Shown here: positions 24,413 to 32,671 of the stretch, piece after piece
How positions within the stretch are numbered: position 1 is the stretch's first letter
How the letters are laid out: the number at the start of each line of letters is the position of its first letter
Assembly: GCA_944383295.1 (NCBI GenBank)
Contig: CALWOW010000017.1
Span: 1 to 41,309, forward strand
Reading direction: 5' to 3'
Length of the DNA stretch: 41,309 nt
Source: an uncultured Clostridia bacterium
GTDB taxonomy: Bacteria; Bacillota; Clostridia; Christensenellales; UBA1242
The notes under the pieces: generated by a model
Databases searched by the model: none
Told to the model about the DNA's origin: nothing
What the model saw: only the letters and a program-made list of their open reading frames with translations
Made by a program: the position numbers and the translations under genes

Positions 24413-26326
24413 ATGCAAAATACACAAAAAAACGCATCAAAATCAAAAAATTTAATAGAAAAAGAGTTAATTAGTGAAATAAAAAAAGATTTCGAACGTA
24501 GGCAAGAAGAACGTAAGCCGTTTACTGCTCAATGGCAATTAAATATAAATTTTGTAATGGGGAATCAATATTGTGGCATAGGTGCAAATGATACACTAGA
24601 TGATTTTGACAAGCAATATTTTTGGCAAGAAAGAGAAGTTTACAATCATATTGCCCCATTAGTTGAAACTAGATTATCTAAACTAGCAAAAGTCCGCCCA
24701 ACTATGACAGTGCTTCCCGCAAGTGGAGATGAAGATGATGTTAGTAATGCCCATATTTGCAAAAATATACTTGAATCTGTATCTGCTAAATTAGATTTAA
24801 GTGAATTAGTTTCTCAAGCTACTCGTTGGAGTGAAATATGCGGTACAAGTTTTTATAAAATTGTATGGAATGATAGTGCGGGTTCTGTTGTTGGCTTAAC
24901 TACGTTAGGTGAAAAAATATACGAAGGCGATGTCGATGTAGTTGTTTGTTCACCGTTTGAGATATATCCAGACAGTAATTCTTGTGAATCATTGGATAAT
25001 TGCAAAAGTTTAATTCACGCTAGAGCATACCACGTTGACACAATAAAAAAACATTGGGGAGTTAGCGTGAAAGGTGAAGATATTGATACATACAATCTTT
25101 CGAACTCTCAAGTTGCTGGTGGTTTGGGATACGCTTCAAAATCAGCTAAAATGACAAAAACCGTAAAACACGACCACGCAATGGTTATTGAAAGATACGA
25201 AATGCCAACAAAAGAGTATCCAGAAGGGCGTTTGGTAATTATAGCTGGCGATAAATTACTTTATAATGATATTTTACCATACAAAAATTTGCAAAACGGA
25301 GAAAGAGGATTTCCCTTTATTCGACAAATTAGTATTGGGCAACCTTCTTTATTTTGGGGGACAAGTATAGTTGAGCGCTCTATTCCTGTTCAAAGGGCTT
25401 ATAATGCTGTAAAAAATAGAAAGCACGAATTTATTAACCGTTTATGTATGGGCGTTATGAGTGTCGAAGATGGTTCAGTTGATATCGAAAATCTCGAAGA
25501 AGAAGGATTAAGTCCTGGAAAGATTTTGGTTTATCGTCAAGGCGCACGTGCACCGCAAATAATGTCTAGTTCTAGTTTACCTGTAGATTTTAGAGATGAA
25601 GAAGACCGCTTATTAAATGAATTTTTAAATATAAGCGGAGTAAGTGACTTGTTTGGTACAAATGCAAGTGCTATTTCAAATATGAGTGGTGTTGCTTTAC
25701 AAATTTTATTAGAGCAAGAAGATATGCGTATTTCTTCAAGTGGTGAATACGTAAAATTTGCTATAAAAGAAATTGGAAGACAAATTTTGCGTATGTACAA
25801 GCAATTTGTAACAAGTCAACGTATGAATAAATTAGTTGGAGAAAACGGAACAAGTAAATTGTTTTACTGGGACAATGATACTATAACTTCTGATGATGTC
25901 GTTTTTGAAACCGAAACTGAAATGGGAGAAACGGTTGCTCAAAAACGTAGTATGATTTTCGATTTATTACAAGCTGGACTTTTGCATGACGAAAACGGAA
26001 AACTTTCTAATGCTATGCGTTTAAAAATTTTGGAGCTATTGGGTTTTGGAATATGGGAAGATGCACTTGATAATAATAACTTGCAATTAGAAAAAGCAAA
26101 ACGAGAAAATATTGACTTTATTGAAAATAAAATTCCAGAGGTGTTGGAAATTCACGACCATGATTTACATATCAATGCGCATACCGCATTTATGTTAAGT
26201 GGAGAATTTGACAGATTGAGCAAAGAAAAACCTGAAATAAGAGAGAAAATGTTACAACATATAAGAACACATAAACAGTATAAAAAACTTACTACTTTAG
26301 CAGAAAATAATACATCTATTCAATAG
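24413..26326 (+). CDS. P22-type phage portal protein
   Basis: 637 residues, in the range of P22-like portals (about 600-725). Family-like features are the N-terminal QWQLNINFVMGNQYCG, the VYNHIAPLVETRLSKLAKVRP block (about 75-100), a clip/stem region around NLQNGERGFPFIRQIS and FWGTSIVERSIPVQRAYNAVKN, and the helix with ISNMSGVALQILLEQEDMRI. The dodecameric portal is the vertex through which TerL packages DNA and to which head-completion proteins attach. The frame is intact. Together with the gp4- and gp10-like genes below, it marks the cassette as podovirus-like rather than siphovirus-like. Confidence 0.85.
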   Translation: MQNTQKNASKSKNLIEKELISEIKKDFERRQEERKPFTAQWQLNINFVMGNQYCGIGANDTLDDFDKQYFWQEREVYNHIAPLVETRLSKLAKVRPTMTVLPASGDEDDVSNAHICKNILESVSAKLDLSELVSQATRWSEICGTSFYKIVWNDSAGSVVGLTTLGEKIYEGDVDVVVCSPFEIYPDSNSCESLDNCKSLIHARAYHVDTIKKHWGVSVKGEDIDTYNLSNSQVAGGLGYASKSAKMTKTVKHDHAMVIERYEMPTKEYPEGRLVIIAGDKLLYNDILPYKNLQNGERGFPFIRQISIGQPSLFWGTSIVERSIPVQRAYNAVKNRKHEFINRLCMGVMSVEDGSVDIENLEEEGLSPGKILVYRQGARAPQIMSSSSLPVDFRDEEDRLLNEFLNISGVSDLFGTNASAISNMSGVALQILLEQEDMRISSSGEYVKFAIKEIGRQILRMYKQFVTSQRMNKLVGENGTSKLFYWDNDTITSDDVVFETETEMGETVAQKRSMIFDLLQAGLLHDENGKLSNAMRLKILELLGFGIWEDALDNNNLQLEKAKRENIDFIENKIPEVLEIHDHDLHINAHTAFMLSGEFDRLSKEKPEIREKMLQHIRTHKQYKKLTTLAENNTSIQ

Positions 26327-26337
26327 GAGTGAAAAAT

Positions 26338-27174
26338 ATGGAAAATGAACTACCTTTCAAATTGCCAGAATTTAAAGTAGATGAATTAAAACAAGATAAT
26401 ACAAATTTAGGTACTTTTAAGTCTGTAAAAAGTTTAAAAGATGCCTATGATAGTTTGCGAAGTTGTTTTACAAAAAATGCTATGGAATTAGCAGAAATCA
26501 AGAAAAATATGCAACAAAACAATGAAAACATAGATAAAAAGGAAGAAGTATTCGCAAAAACCGATACTAATGTGTCTAAAATCGACCAAAATGACCAAAA
26601 TCAAGCAAAAAACAGTGATTTAAATGATTTTAGACAAGAGATTTTGCAATCTAATGAACTAGATATCATTCAAAAAACTAAAAAAGGTGAAGATATTTTG
26701 TCAGACAAGGTTGATATAACCCCTGATAAAACCATTTTGGACAAGGCGGAAAGCCCCCAAGAAGTGAAACCAAATGTCGATGTTTGGGAAAATGCAGATT
26801 GGAATAGTAAAGTTGAACGTTTTTTTGAGTTATATCCTGATGCAAAAGTGTATTCAAAAGAATTGGCGCAAATTTTGGTCAATGACAAGACTGTACGAAA
26901 AAGTGAAAGTCCCTTGACTAATGCGTGGATTAAAATTTTGCAAAATAATAAACATGAAATTAAACTTGATAACGAATTTATATCAAAAAATGTATTAAAT
27001 AATCCTAAAATTTACAATTTGGTAGTAAATGATTATTTAAGTAAACTAAAAACTAACAAATCTGCTCCGTCAGTTATTGCTAATGCGGAAGGTGCTAGGG
27101 TTAGCGCAGAAGTGCATAGAACCGTAGCAAATATGGCAGAAGCAAAAGAGCTGGCAAAAAAATTTTTTAAATAG
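26338..27174 (+). CDS. Probable capsid scaffolding protein
   Basis: 278 residues from the ATG at 26338 (AGGAG site 7 bases upstream; an in-frame GTG at 26329 is too close to it). The protein is hydrophilic, very rich in Lys, Asp, Asn and Glu, without hydrophobic core or Cys, and predicted mostly helical or disordered, with a segment WNSKVERFFELYPDAKVY in the middle and a basic C-terminal helix (AEVHRTVANMAEAKELAKKFF). Its place between portal and major capsid genes, its composition and its size fit a scaffold, which shapes the procapsid and then leaves; P22 gp8 is similar in size and also has a basic C-terminus that binds coat. No protease gene is adjacent, as in P22. Confidence 0.65.
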   Translation: MENELPFKLPEFKVDELKQDNTNLGTFKSVKSLKDAYDSLRSCFTKNAMELAEIKKNMQQNNENIDKKEEVFAKTDTNVSKIDQNDQNQAKNSDLNDFRQEILQSNELDIIQKTKKGEDILSDKVDITPDKTILDKAESPQEVKPNVDVWENADWNSKVERFFELYPDAKVYSKELAQILVNDKTVRKSESPLTNAWIKILQNNKHEIKLDNEFISKNVLNNPKIYNLVVNDYLSKLKTNKSAPSVIANAEGARVSAEVHRTVANMAEAKELAKKFFK

Positions 27175-27183
27175 GAGATAAAA

Positions 27184-28362
27184 ATGATTACATTACAAAA
27201 TGCGCAAAACGCTTTAAAAACAGTGTATTTAGAAGCATTAAGCAATCAATTGAATACGCAAGTTGACCCTGTGTTTAATATGGTCAAACAAAGCTCAACT
27301 GATGTTTACGGTCGAAATATTATTAAACTTGTTCCTTATGGTATTAATGGTGGAATTGGCGCAGGTGACGAAGATGGTGCTTTACCGACAAGTCAAAATA
27401 GTAAATATCTTAATTTTACTACATCTTTGAAAAATTTGTATGGAACTATCGAAATAACAGACAAGGCAATTCGTGCTTCAGAAAATGATGAAGGTGCTTT
27501 TGTTAATTTATTGACTGCAGAAATGGATGGACTTTTGCAGTCGAGCAAATTTAATTTGAGTCGTATGTTTTATGGTGACGGAACTGGAATACTCGCTAAA
27601 ACTATTACGGCAATTGATTCATCGGGTAAAAATATGACAGTTAATAATGCTACGGCGTTTGCTGAAGGTATGTTGCTTGATTTTTACATGAGCGATGTTC
27701 TTGATGCAGATATGACAGGCGTTGAAGTTATAAAGATTGATAGAGCAAATAAAAAAATTTATTTAAGCAAGGTTTCCGCTAGTTTTACAACAACAAATAT
27801 TTCTAAATATACCGTATGCGTTCAAGGGAGTAAAGATAGAGAATTGACAGGACTTGGCGCAATTTTTGGTACAAGTGCTACACTTTATGGGGTATCAAGG
27901 GCTGATTATCCGTTTTTGATGCCTTACACTTTATCAAAAACTTCTGCGGAAACATTTGACGAAATGTTTATTCAAAAAATGATTGACAGGGTGGAAGCTC
28001 GTTCAAATTATCAGCCAAATGTGATACTTTGTGGCGGCGATGTCATTTATGATGTTATGACAACTTTAGCTGGTTATGCAAAAAATTTGGATAGCACTAA
28101 TTTAGTTGGCGGATTTACAAGTGTTCTATTTTGTGGAATACCTGTTTTAAGAAATAGATTTGAAACAGAAAACAATATGATGTTATTGAATACCGACCAG
28201 TTTACTTTACATCAATTATGTGACTGGGAATGGTTGACTCACAATGGTGGTTCAATTTTGAAACAAAAAGAAGGTTATGCTTCATATAGTGCCACTTTAG
28301 TGAAGTATGCAGATTTGATTTGTAATAGACCAAATGCGCAAGCATTAATTACTAATTTATAA
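27184..28362 (+). CDS. Major capsid protein A (HK97-fold, P22-coat-like position)
   Basis: 392 residues. The segment GINGGIGAGDEDGALPTS, then LKNLYGTIEITDKAIRAS and SSKFNLSRMFYGDGTG, are characteristic of a Bacillota-phage major capsid family. The C-terminal part LHQLCDWEWL and ATLVKYADLICNRPNA is likewise typical. It should assemble as hexamers and pentamers around the portal. The start has GGAGA 6 bases upstream. It is immediately followed by a paralogue of almost equal length, so the shell may contain two coat types. It is too similar to phage coat in context (terminase, portal, scaffold) to be an encapsulin. Confidence 0.85.
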   Translation: MITLQNAQNALKTVYLEALSNQLNTQVDPVFNMVKQSSTDVYGRNIIKLVPYGINGGIGAGDEDGALPTSQNSKYLNFTTSLKNLYGTIEITDKAIRASENDEGAFVNLLTAEMDGLLQSSKFNLSRMFYGDGTGILAKTITAIDSSGKNMTVNNATAFAEGMLLDFYMSDVLDADMTGVEVIKIDRANKKIYLSKVSASFTTTNISKYTVCVQGSKDRELTGLGAIFGTSATLYGVSRADYPFLMPYTLSKTSAETFDEMFIQKMIDRVEARSNYQPNVILCGGDVIYDVMTTLAGYAKNLDSTNLVGGFTSVLFCGIPVLRNRFETENNMMLLNTDQFTLHQLCDWEWLTHNGGSILKQKEGYASYSATLVKYADLICNRPNAQALITNL

Positions 28363-28375
28363 GGAGGTAAAATAA

Positions 28376-29551
28376 ATGATTTCTTTATCAACAGCAGATA
28401 ATGCTTTAAAAAATGTTTATCTTGATGTTTTAACTGATCAATTAAACAACAGTTTAGACCCATTTTTTGCTAAAATTGGCAATACAACGCAAAATATATC
28501 AGGAAATGAAGTCAAAAAGATGATTCCGCTTGGCATCAACGGCGGTATAGGTGCAGGTACAGAAGTTGGTGCTTTGCCTACAGCAAAAGAAAATAGTTAT
28601 GCTACCATAACATCAAAACTAAAAAATTTGTATGGAACTATTGAAATTTCTGATAAAGCAATACGAGCAAGTAGAGATGAAGCTGGAGCTTTTTTAAATT
28701 TGTTAAATGCAGAAATGGAAAACTTGATTGAGTCAAGTAAGTTTAATTTTAGACGAATGTTGTACGGAGATGGTAGGGCTTTGGTGGGAACTATTGCATC
28801 GGTTGGAAGTACACCTAATGAATGTTCTGTTGTAAGCCCTGTGCATATGGCTGTGGGAATGCGTGTAGATATTTACGATGATCTTAATGAACCTATTGAA
28901 GAATTAAAAGATGTTGAAATTGTAGGTATTGATTATGTAAATGAAATTATTAAATTAAGTAAAGAAGTTCCAGAAGACTATCAATTATGTGCGCAACTTT
29001 TTGTATATTTAAAAAATTCAAAAGATAAGGAATTTATTGGGCTAAAAGGTTTGTGTGACCCTGCAATAACAAATTTATACGGAATAGACAGAACTGTTGT
29101 TTCGTATATGACAGGTGGAGCAGAAACAATTCAAAGTGCACAACTTACTTTACCTAAAGTAATGAAATATATTGACGATGTAAGGTTAAATTATGATGGA
29201 AACATTGACTTTATTACCTGCGGTTTTGGTTTTCGTAGAGATTTGCAAAGCAAACTAAAAGCAATGACGTATAATGTAGATATTCAAAACTTGCAAGGTG
29301 GTTTTAAATCAATTAGTTTTAATGGTATTCCAATAGTTGCGACTCGTTTTTGTGAGGACAAAACCGCATATTTCCTTGATTCTTCTGTGTTCCATTTGCA
29401 TCAATTATGTGATTGGACATGGTTATCTAATAATAAAGGCGAGGTGCTTCATCAACGAGAAGGATATGCTACGCATTGCGCAACTTTAGTTAAATATTGC
29501 GATTTGATTTGTGATAGACCAAATAGAGTAATGCAAGTAAGTCTTTCTTAA
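28376..29551 (+). CDS. Major capsid protein B (tandem paralogue)
   Basis: 391 residues, homologous to the preceding gene along its whole length; identical or near-identical blocks include GINGGIGAG, LKNLYGTIEI, DKAIRAS, LHQLCDW and ATLVKY. By eye somewhat under half of the positions agree, and the middle (about 140-250, the surface-exposed insertion region in such coats) is the most divergent. So this is an old duplication with both copies kept intact, not a recent copy. An AAGGAGG site precedes the ATG, stronger than that of copy A. It could form pentamers, a decoration layer or an alternative shell. Confidence 0.85.
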   Translation: MISLSTADNALKNVYLDVLTDQLNNSLDPFFAKIGNTTQNISGNEVKKMIPLGINGGIGAGTEVGALPTAKENSYATITSKLKNLYGTIEISDKAIRASRDEAGAFLNLLNAEMENLIESSKFNFRRMLYGDGRALVGTIASVGSTPNECSVVSPVHMAVGMRVDIYDDLNEPIEELKDVEIVGIDYVNEIIKLSKEVPEDYQLCAQLFVYLKNSKDKEFIGLKGLCDPAITNLYGIDRTVVSYMTGGAETIQSAQLTLPKVMKYIDDVRLNYDGNIDFITCGFGFRRDLQSKLKAMTYNVDIQNLQGGFKSISFNGIPIVATRFCEDKTAYFLDSSVFHLHQLCDWTWLSNNKGEVLHQREGYATHCATLVKYCDLICDRPNRVMQVSLS

Positions 29552-29564
29552 TAGGAGAAAAATA

Positions 29565-29945
29565 ATGGCATTAATTAAAATTGAAACCGATGCTTTTAAT
29601 ATATGTGAAAGAATAAAAAAAATCGATAAAAATTACTTTGTAGTATATAATACAACCAAAAATCAATATGAAATACATAATACTATGCAAAAATCTAATA
29701 CATTTTGCATAGTTTGTGACAAAGGTCTAAATTGTCAGGTTATAGATAAGTTGAGAAAAACAAAAATAGAAAATATGCAAAAAGTAATCAGCGAAATTGA
29801 AAAAAATAACGAATATTTAGAAAAAGAACAAAAACGTAAATTGATGGATAATGCTACATGGAAAGCTAGGGAAATGTTTAATTATGCTAAAGGCAAAATA
29901 GATAATTGCGACTTTAAAAATAGTTACTCTACAAAATGGGTTTAA
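29565..29945 (+). CDS. Small unknown protein of the capsid cassette
   Basis: 126 residues. The N-terminal third (RIKKIDKNYFVVYNTTKNQYEIHN) has the look of a short beta-sheet domain. The centre is a helical, charged stretch (ENMQKVISEIEKNNEYLEKEQKRK), followed by NATWKAREMFNYAKG. Proteins of this size and pattern (ERIKxIDxxYxVxYNxxxxxYEV) occur directly after coat genes in several Bacillota phage cassettes, but I know of no proven function; head decoration or completion are candidates. GGAG precedes the ATG. Cotranscribed with the coat genes, 13 bases downstream of copy B. Confidence 0.7.
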   Translation: MALIKIETDAFNICERIKKIDKNYFVVYNTTKNQYEIHNTMQKSNTFCIVCDKGLNCQVIDKLRKTKIENMQKVISEIEKNNEYLEKEQKRKLMDNATWKAREMFNYAKGKIDNCDFKNSYSTKWV

Positions 29946-29956
29946 AAGGAGGAACT

Positions 29957-30526
29957 ATGACAGTAAAAGAAGTTTTAAATTTAGTTGCAGAATATATTGG
30001 TGAGACAGATTTGAAAAATTGCACAGAATTGGGTGGAGAAACTGTTGCTACAGAACAACAATTAGAAAAACTCAATTTATTGCTGTCTTGCGTTAATGAT
30101 GTGTCGCAAAGTTTGGCGATGATGTATTTTCCTTTAAAATTTGAAGAAAAAATATCAAACAAGACAGGTAAAATATTGTTTAGCACACTCAAACAACCCT
30201 TGCTAGAAATATTAAAAATTGTTGATGAACATGGATATGATACTGAATTTGCTATTTTTCCTACTTATCTAGAAGCTAAAAATGGTGATTTAACTATCGT
30301 TTATACATATTTACCTAAATATTTAAGTGGTTTTGATAACGTTTTAGAAATTCAAGAAGGTAAAGTATCAAAAAGATTGTTTGCTTTAGGCGTTGTGAGT
30401 AGATATTTCTTATTAACCGGTATGTATAGTGATGCGGAGGCTTGGGAGAATATGTTTGAGCGAGCTGTTTTGGTTGCTAATCGCCCGAAAATTGCGAAAA
30501 CAATCAAAAAAAGGCGGTGGCTATAA
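29957..30526 (+). CDS. Head-completion/connector protein (P22 gp4-like position)
   Basis: 189 residues from the ATG at 29957, chosen for the AAGGAGG site 6 bases upstream (the open frame extends to 29936 without one). The protein is mostly helical, with a central beta part (FEEKISNKTGKILFSTL) and a C-terminal helix pair FALGVVSRYFLLTGMYSDAEAWENMFERAV, a pattern shared by head-tail adaptor proteins (YxLxxGxxxEAxxWxxxYxxAL). In P22 the corresponding gp4 ring seals the portal and carries gp10. Its stop overlaps the next start (TAATG), consistent with assembly of the two products on one another. Family assignment is tentative. Confidence 0.65.
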   Translation: MTVKEVLNLVAEYIGETDLKNCTELGGETVATEQQLEKLNLLLSCVNDVSQSLAMMYFPLKFEEKISNKTGKILFSTLKQPLLEILKIVDEHGYDTEFAIFPTYLEAKNGDLTIVYTYLPKYLSGFDNVLEIQEGKVSKRLFALGVVSRYFLLTGMYSDAEAWENMFERAVLVANRPKIAKTIKKRRWL

Positions 30527-32007
30527 TGATTTATAGCGAAAACTTACCTAATGTCAACAAATCTACATTAAGGGTTAAATTAAGTGATTTTTCAAAAGGA
30601 ATAAATACTAAGATTAGTGAAAATATTTTACCGTTAAATTATGCTGTAAATTCGTTTAATTTTAGTTACAATTCCGGTGCTCTAAAAGAAGGATTGGGGC
30701 TAAAAGAACTTGAAATTCCTGTCAATAACTACACAAAAACCATGATAACACCAACAGGAGTTAATCAAATTTTAAATTTTTGGCATTATAGGAGATATGA
30801 TAAGTTAAATAATGATTTTTCACCCTTGATGATGATTTATTGTGATGACGGTAAATTATACTGTGGAAGATTGGATACTGATGATGATATATTTAGAGAT
30901 ACTGGATTATCATTTGATACTGAACCGGTTGGGTTAAACTATCGGTTAAATGGAGTAGATAGTTTTTTATGTTGTGTACCTAATGGTATTGGAGTTTATA
31001 GTAATTCTGTTTGTAAAATTTATACCGACAACGTACCTTCGATAACTTCTGCAGCACTTCATGCGGGTAGATTGTTTGCTACAACGGGCGGAGACCAAAG
31101 TCAACTATGGTTTAGTGATGACCTTGATCCAACAAATTGGGATGTTAATGCTTTTGATGGTGGGTATATTGAATTGACTGATGAGCGTGGGACATTAAAA
31201 AAAGTAATTGAATCTAATAATTATTTGTACGTTATACGTGAATATGGAATTTCTAGAGTATCAGGTTGGGGGCTACAAAGTGATTTTAGTGTTAAAAATC
31301 TATACTTAACTACTGGCAAATTGTATTACGATAGTGCGGTATTATGTGGAAAAATAATCATAATGTTATGTCGTGATGGTATTTATTACTTTGATGGTAG
31401 CGATATGACAAAGCTTCAGTTGGGGCTTGATAAATATTTTGAAAATGTCGATAATGAATACGCTGTTGGCGCTTTTCTAGATGGTAAGTATTATTTAGCT
31501 TGTAGGCTAAATTATAATGATAATAGAATAGTCGGTTGCGAGAATACTGCATTTAAAAATAATACATTAATTGAATATGATTTGAATACCGCAGAAATAA
31601 ATATTTTGCGTGGTGTAGATATTTGTAGTTTAACTGCATTTCAAACTGAAACTTTTAGCAAACTTATTGCGTGTTGTAATGGTGAAAACGGTGTAATTTT
31701 GAGTGAATTAACACACGATGGATTGATTTATGGTACACCTACTGAAAAAATTTGGGATTCACCATTTACAGATATGGGGTATCCAACATACAAAAAAGTG
31801 TTAAAAGCTTTGGTGATAAATTCTACCACTGATATAACTTTGGAAGTGAAAACAAACAACAAAGCTTACTCTTTTAAAGCTAAAGGCGATATTAAACCTA
31901 TTCGAATACCTATAAATATAATTACTGAAAAATTTAGTATAACATTAAAAACCAATGCTGAAAAATGTGAAATATCCAATCCTTTACTTGAGGTTGAACT
32001 TTGTTAA
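30526..32007 (+). CDS. Beta-propeller tail-nozzle protein (P22 gp10-like)
   Basis: 493 residues from ATG 30526, which overlaps the previous stop; GTG 30517 is the other possibility. The protein is almost entirely beta with recurring strands such as GRLFATTGGDQSQLWFSDD, NYLYVIREYGISRVSG, DGIYYFDGSDM and GKYYLACRLNYNDN, as in the six-bladed propeller of P22 gp10 (472 residues), which extends the portal channel and stabilises packaged DNA. Its position directly after the gp4-like gene supports this. It lacks any tail-fibre repeat or enzyme domain. Best reading: the nozzle of a short-tailed particle. Confidence 0.72.
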   Translation: MIYSENLPNVNKSTLRVKLSDFSKGINTKISENILPLNYAVNSFNFSYNSGALKEGLGLKELEIPVNNYTKTMITPTGVNQILNFWHYRRYDKLNNDFSPLMMIYCDDGKLYCGRLDTDDDIFRDTGLSFDTEPVGLNYRLNGVDSFLCCVPNGIGVYSNSVCKIYTDNVPSITSAALHAGRLFATTGGDQSQLWFSDDLDPTNWDVNAFDGGYIELTDERGTLKKVIESNNYLYVIREYGISRVSGWGLQSDFSVKNLYLTTGKLYYDSAVLCGKIIIMLCRDGIYYFDGSDMTKLQLGLDKYFENVDNEYAVGAFLDGKYYLACRLNYNDNRIVGCENTAFKNNTLIEYDLNTAEINILRGVDICSLTAFQTETFSKLIACCNGENGVILSELTHDGLIYGTPTEKIWDSPFTDMGYPTYKKVLKALVINSTTDITLEVKTNNKAYSFKAKGDIKPIRIPINIITEKFSITLKTNAEKCEISNPLLEVELC

Positions 32008-32019
32008 GTGGGGTGGAAT

Positions 32020-32508
32020 ATGGATAATTATGTTAAAAAAAGTTATCAGCTTGCGACAGAGTTGGAAGATAGAGTGGATTTATTACTCGAAAGAATACAG
32101 GCTTTGGAAAACAAAAACAATGATAACGCAAGCAATACATATGAAGTTAAAATCCAAAGGTTTAACTATGCACCTATATCCAAAGATAGTGCGGGTATGT
32201 CGTTTGTGATTTTGGGACAATTAGATTTTAATCCAAACGAGGTAGTTAATAGTTTTGTTTTTATGGATATAACTACTGAAAGTTTAGCAAATGTCACTTG
32301 TATATTTACGCTAGATAATAATTATGTAAGTACTGATTATGGTGGTATAAGCGGGAAACGAACATTATGCATACCTTGTTCTTTTACTAATTCAAAAGGG
32401 ACGGTTGAGTTGGCTGCTATTATGAGCTGTCCTGAAGATGTCCATATCGAAGCAGATAATATTGTTTTGCTTTTGATAGGCAACAACCTTAATTTTGTTA
32501 AGCGATAG
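32020..32508 (+). CDS. Small protein with short coiled coil and beta-rich domain; candidate fibre or needle
   Basis: 162 residues from ATG 32020 (GGGGTGG site just upstream). Residues about 8-35 form an amphipathic helix likely to be a coiled coil (ATELEDRVDLLLERIQALE). The remaining 125 residues are beta-rich (VKIQRFNYAPISKDSAG, FVILGQLDFNPNEVVNSFVFMDI, VTCIFTLDNNY). Such an arrangement, trimeric coil plus beta head, is common in tail needles, spikes and small receptor-binding proteins, and the slot after gp10 is where P22 has its needle gene. No recognised carbohydrate-binding motif. The gene ends inside a palindrome-rich element (32507-32556). Confidence 0.65.
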   Translation: MDNYVKKSYQLATELEDRVDLLLERIQALENKNNDNASNTYEVKIQRFNYAPISKDSAGMSFVILGQLDFNPNEVVNSFVFMDITTESLANVTCIFTLDNNYVSTDYGGISGKRTLCIPCSFTNSKGTVELAAIMSCPEDVHIEADNIVLLLIGNNLNFVKR

Positions 32509-32556
32509 GTATTATGCATTGCATAATATTATGCATAATACCTATGCATAATACTG
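32507..32556. repeat. Palindromic ATGCATAATAC repeat cluster inside the cassette
   Basis: AGGTATTATGCAT (32507-32519) and ATGCATAATACCT (32531-32543) are perfect inverted repeats of 13 bases, with a further palindrome TGCATAATATTATGCA between and across them. ATGCATAATAC is then repeated directly at 32544-32554. No T-run follows, so it is not a standard terminator. CTATGCATAATACT (32542-32555) is the exact reverse complement of 21486-21499. Confidence 0.75.
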
Positions 32557-32671
32557 TAAAAACCTAGTAAAAACAAGGGGTAACAAATGAAATATCAAAG
32601 TAAACTGTTAATTCAATCTTTGATTAAAACAATAAATTTTAAATTATATTTTTATAACGGAGGTGGAAATT

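Noticed and set aside
27184-29551. Encapsulin nanocompartment instead of phage coat
   Set aside because: TerL, portal, scaffold and completion genes are adjacent; encapsulins lack these and have a cargo enzyme next door.
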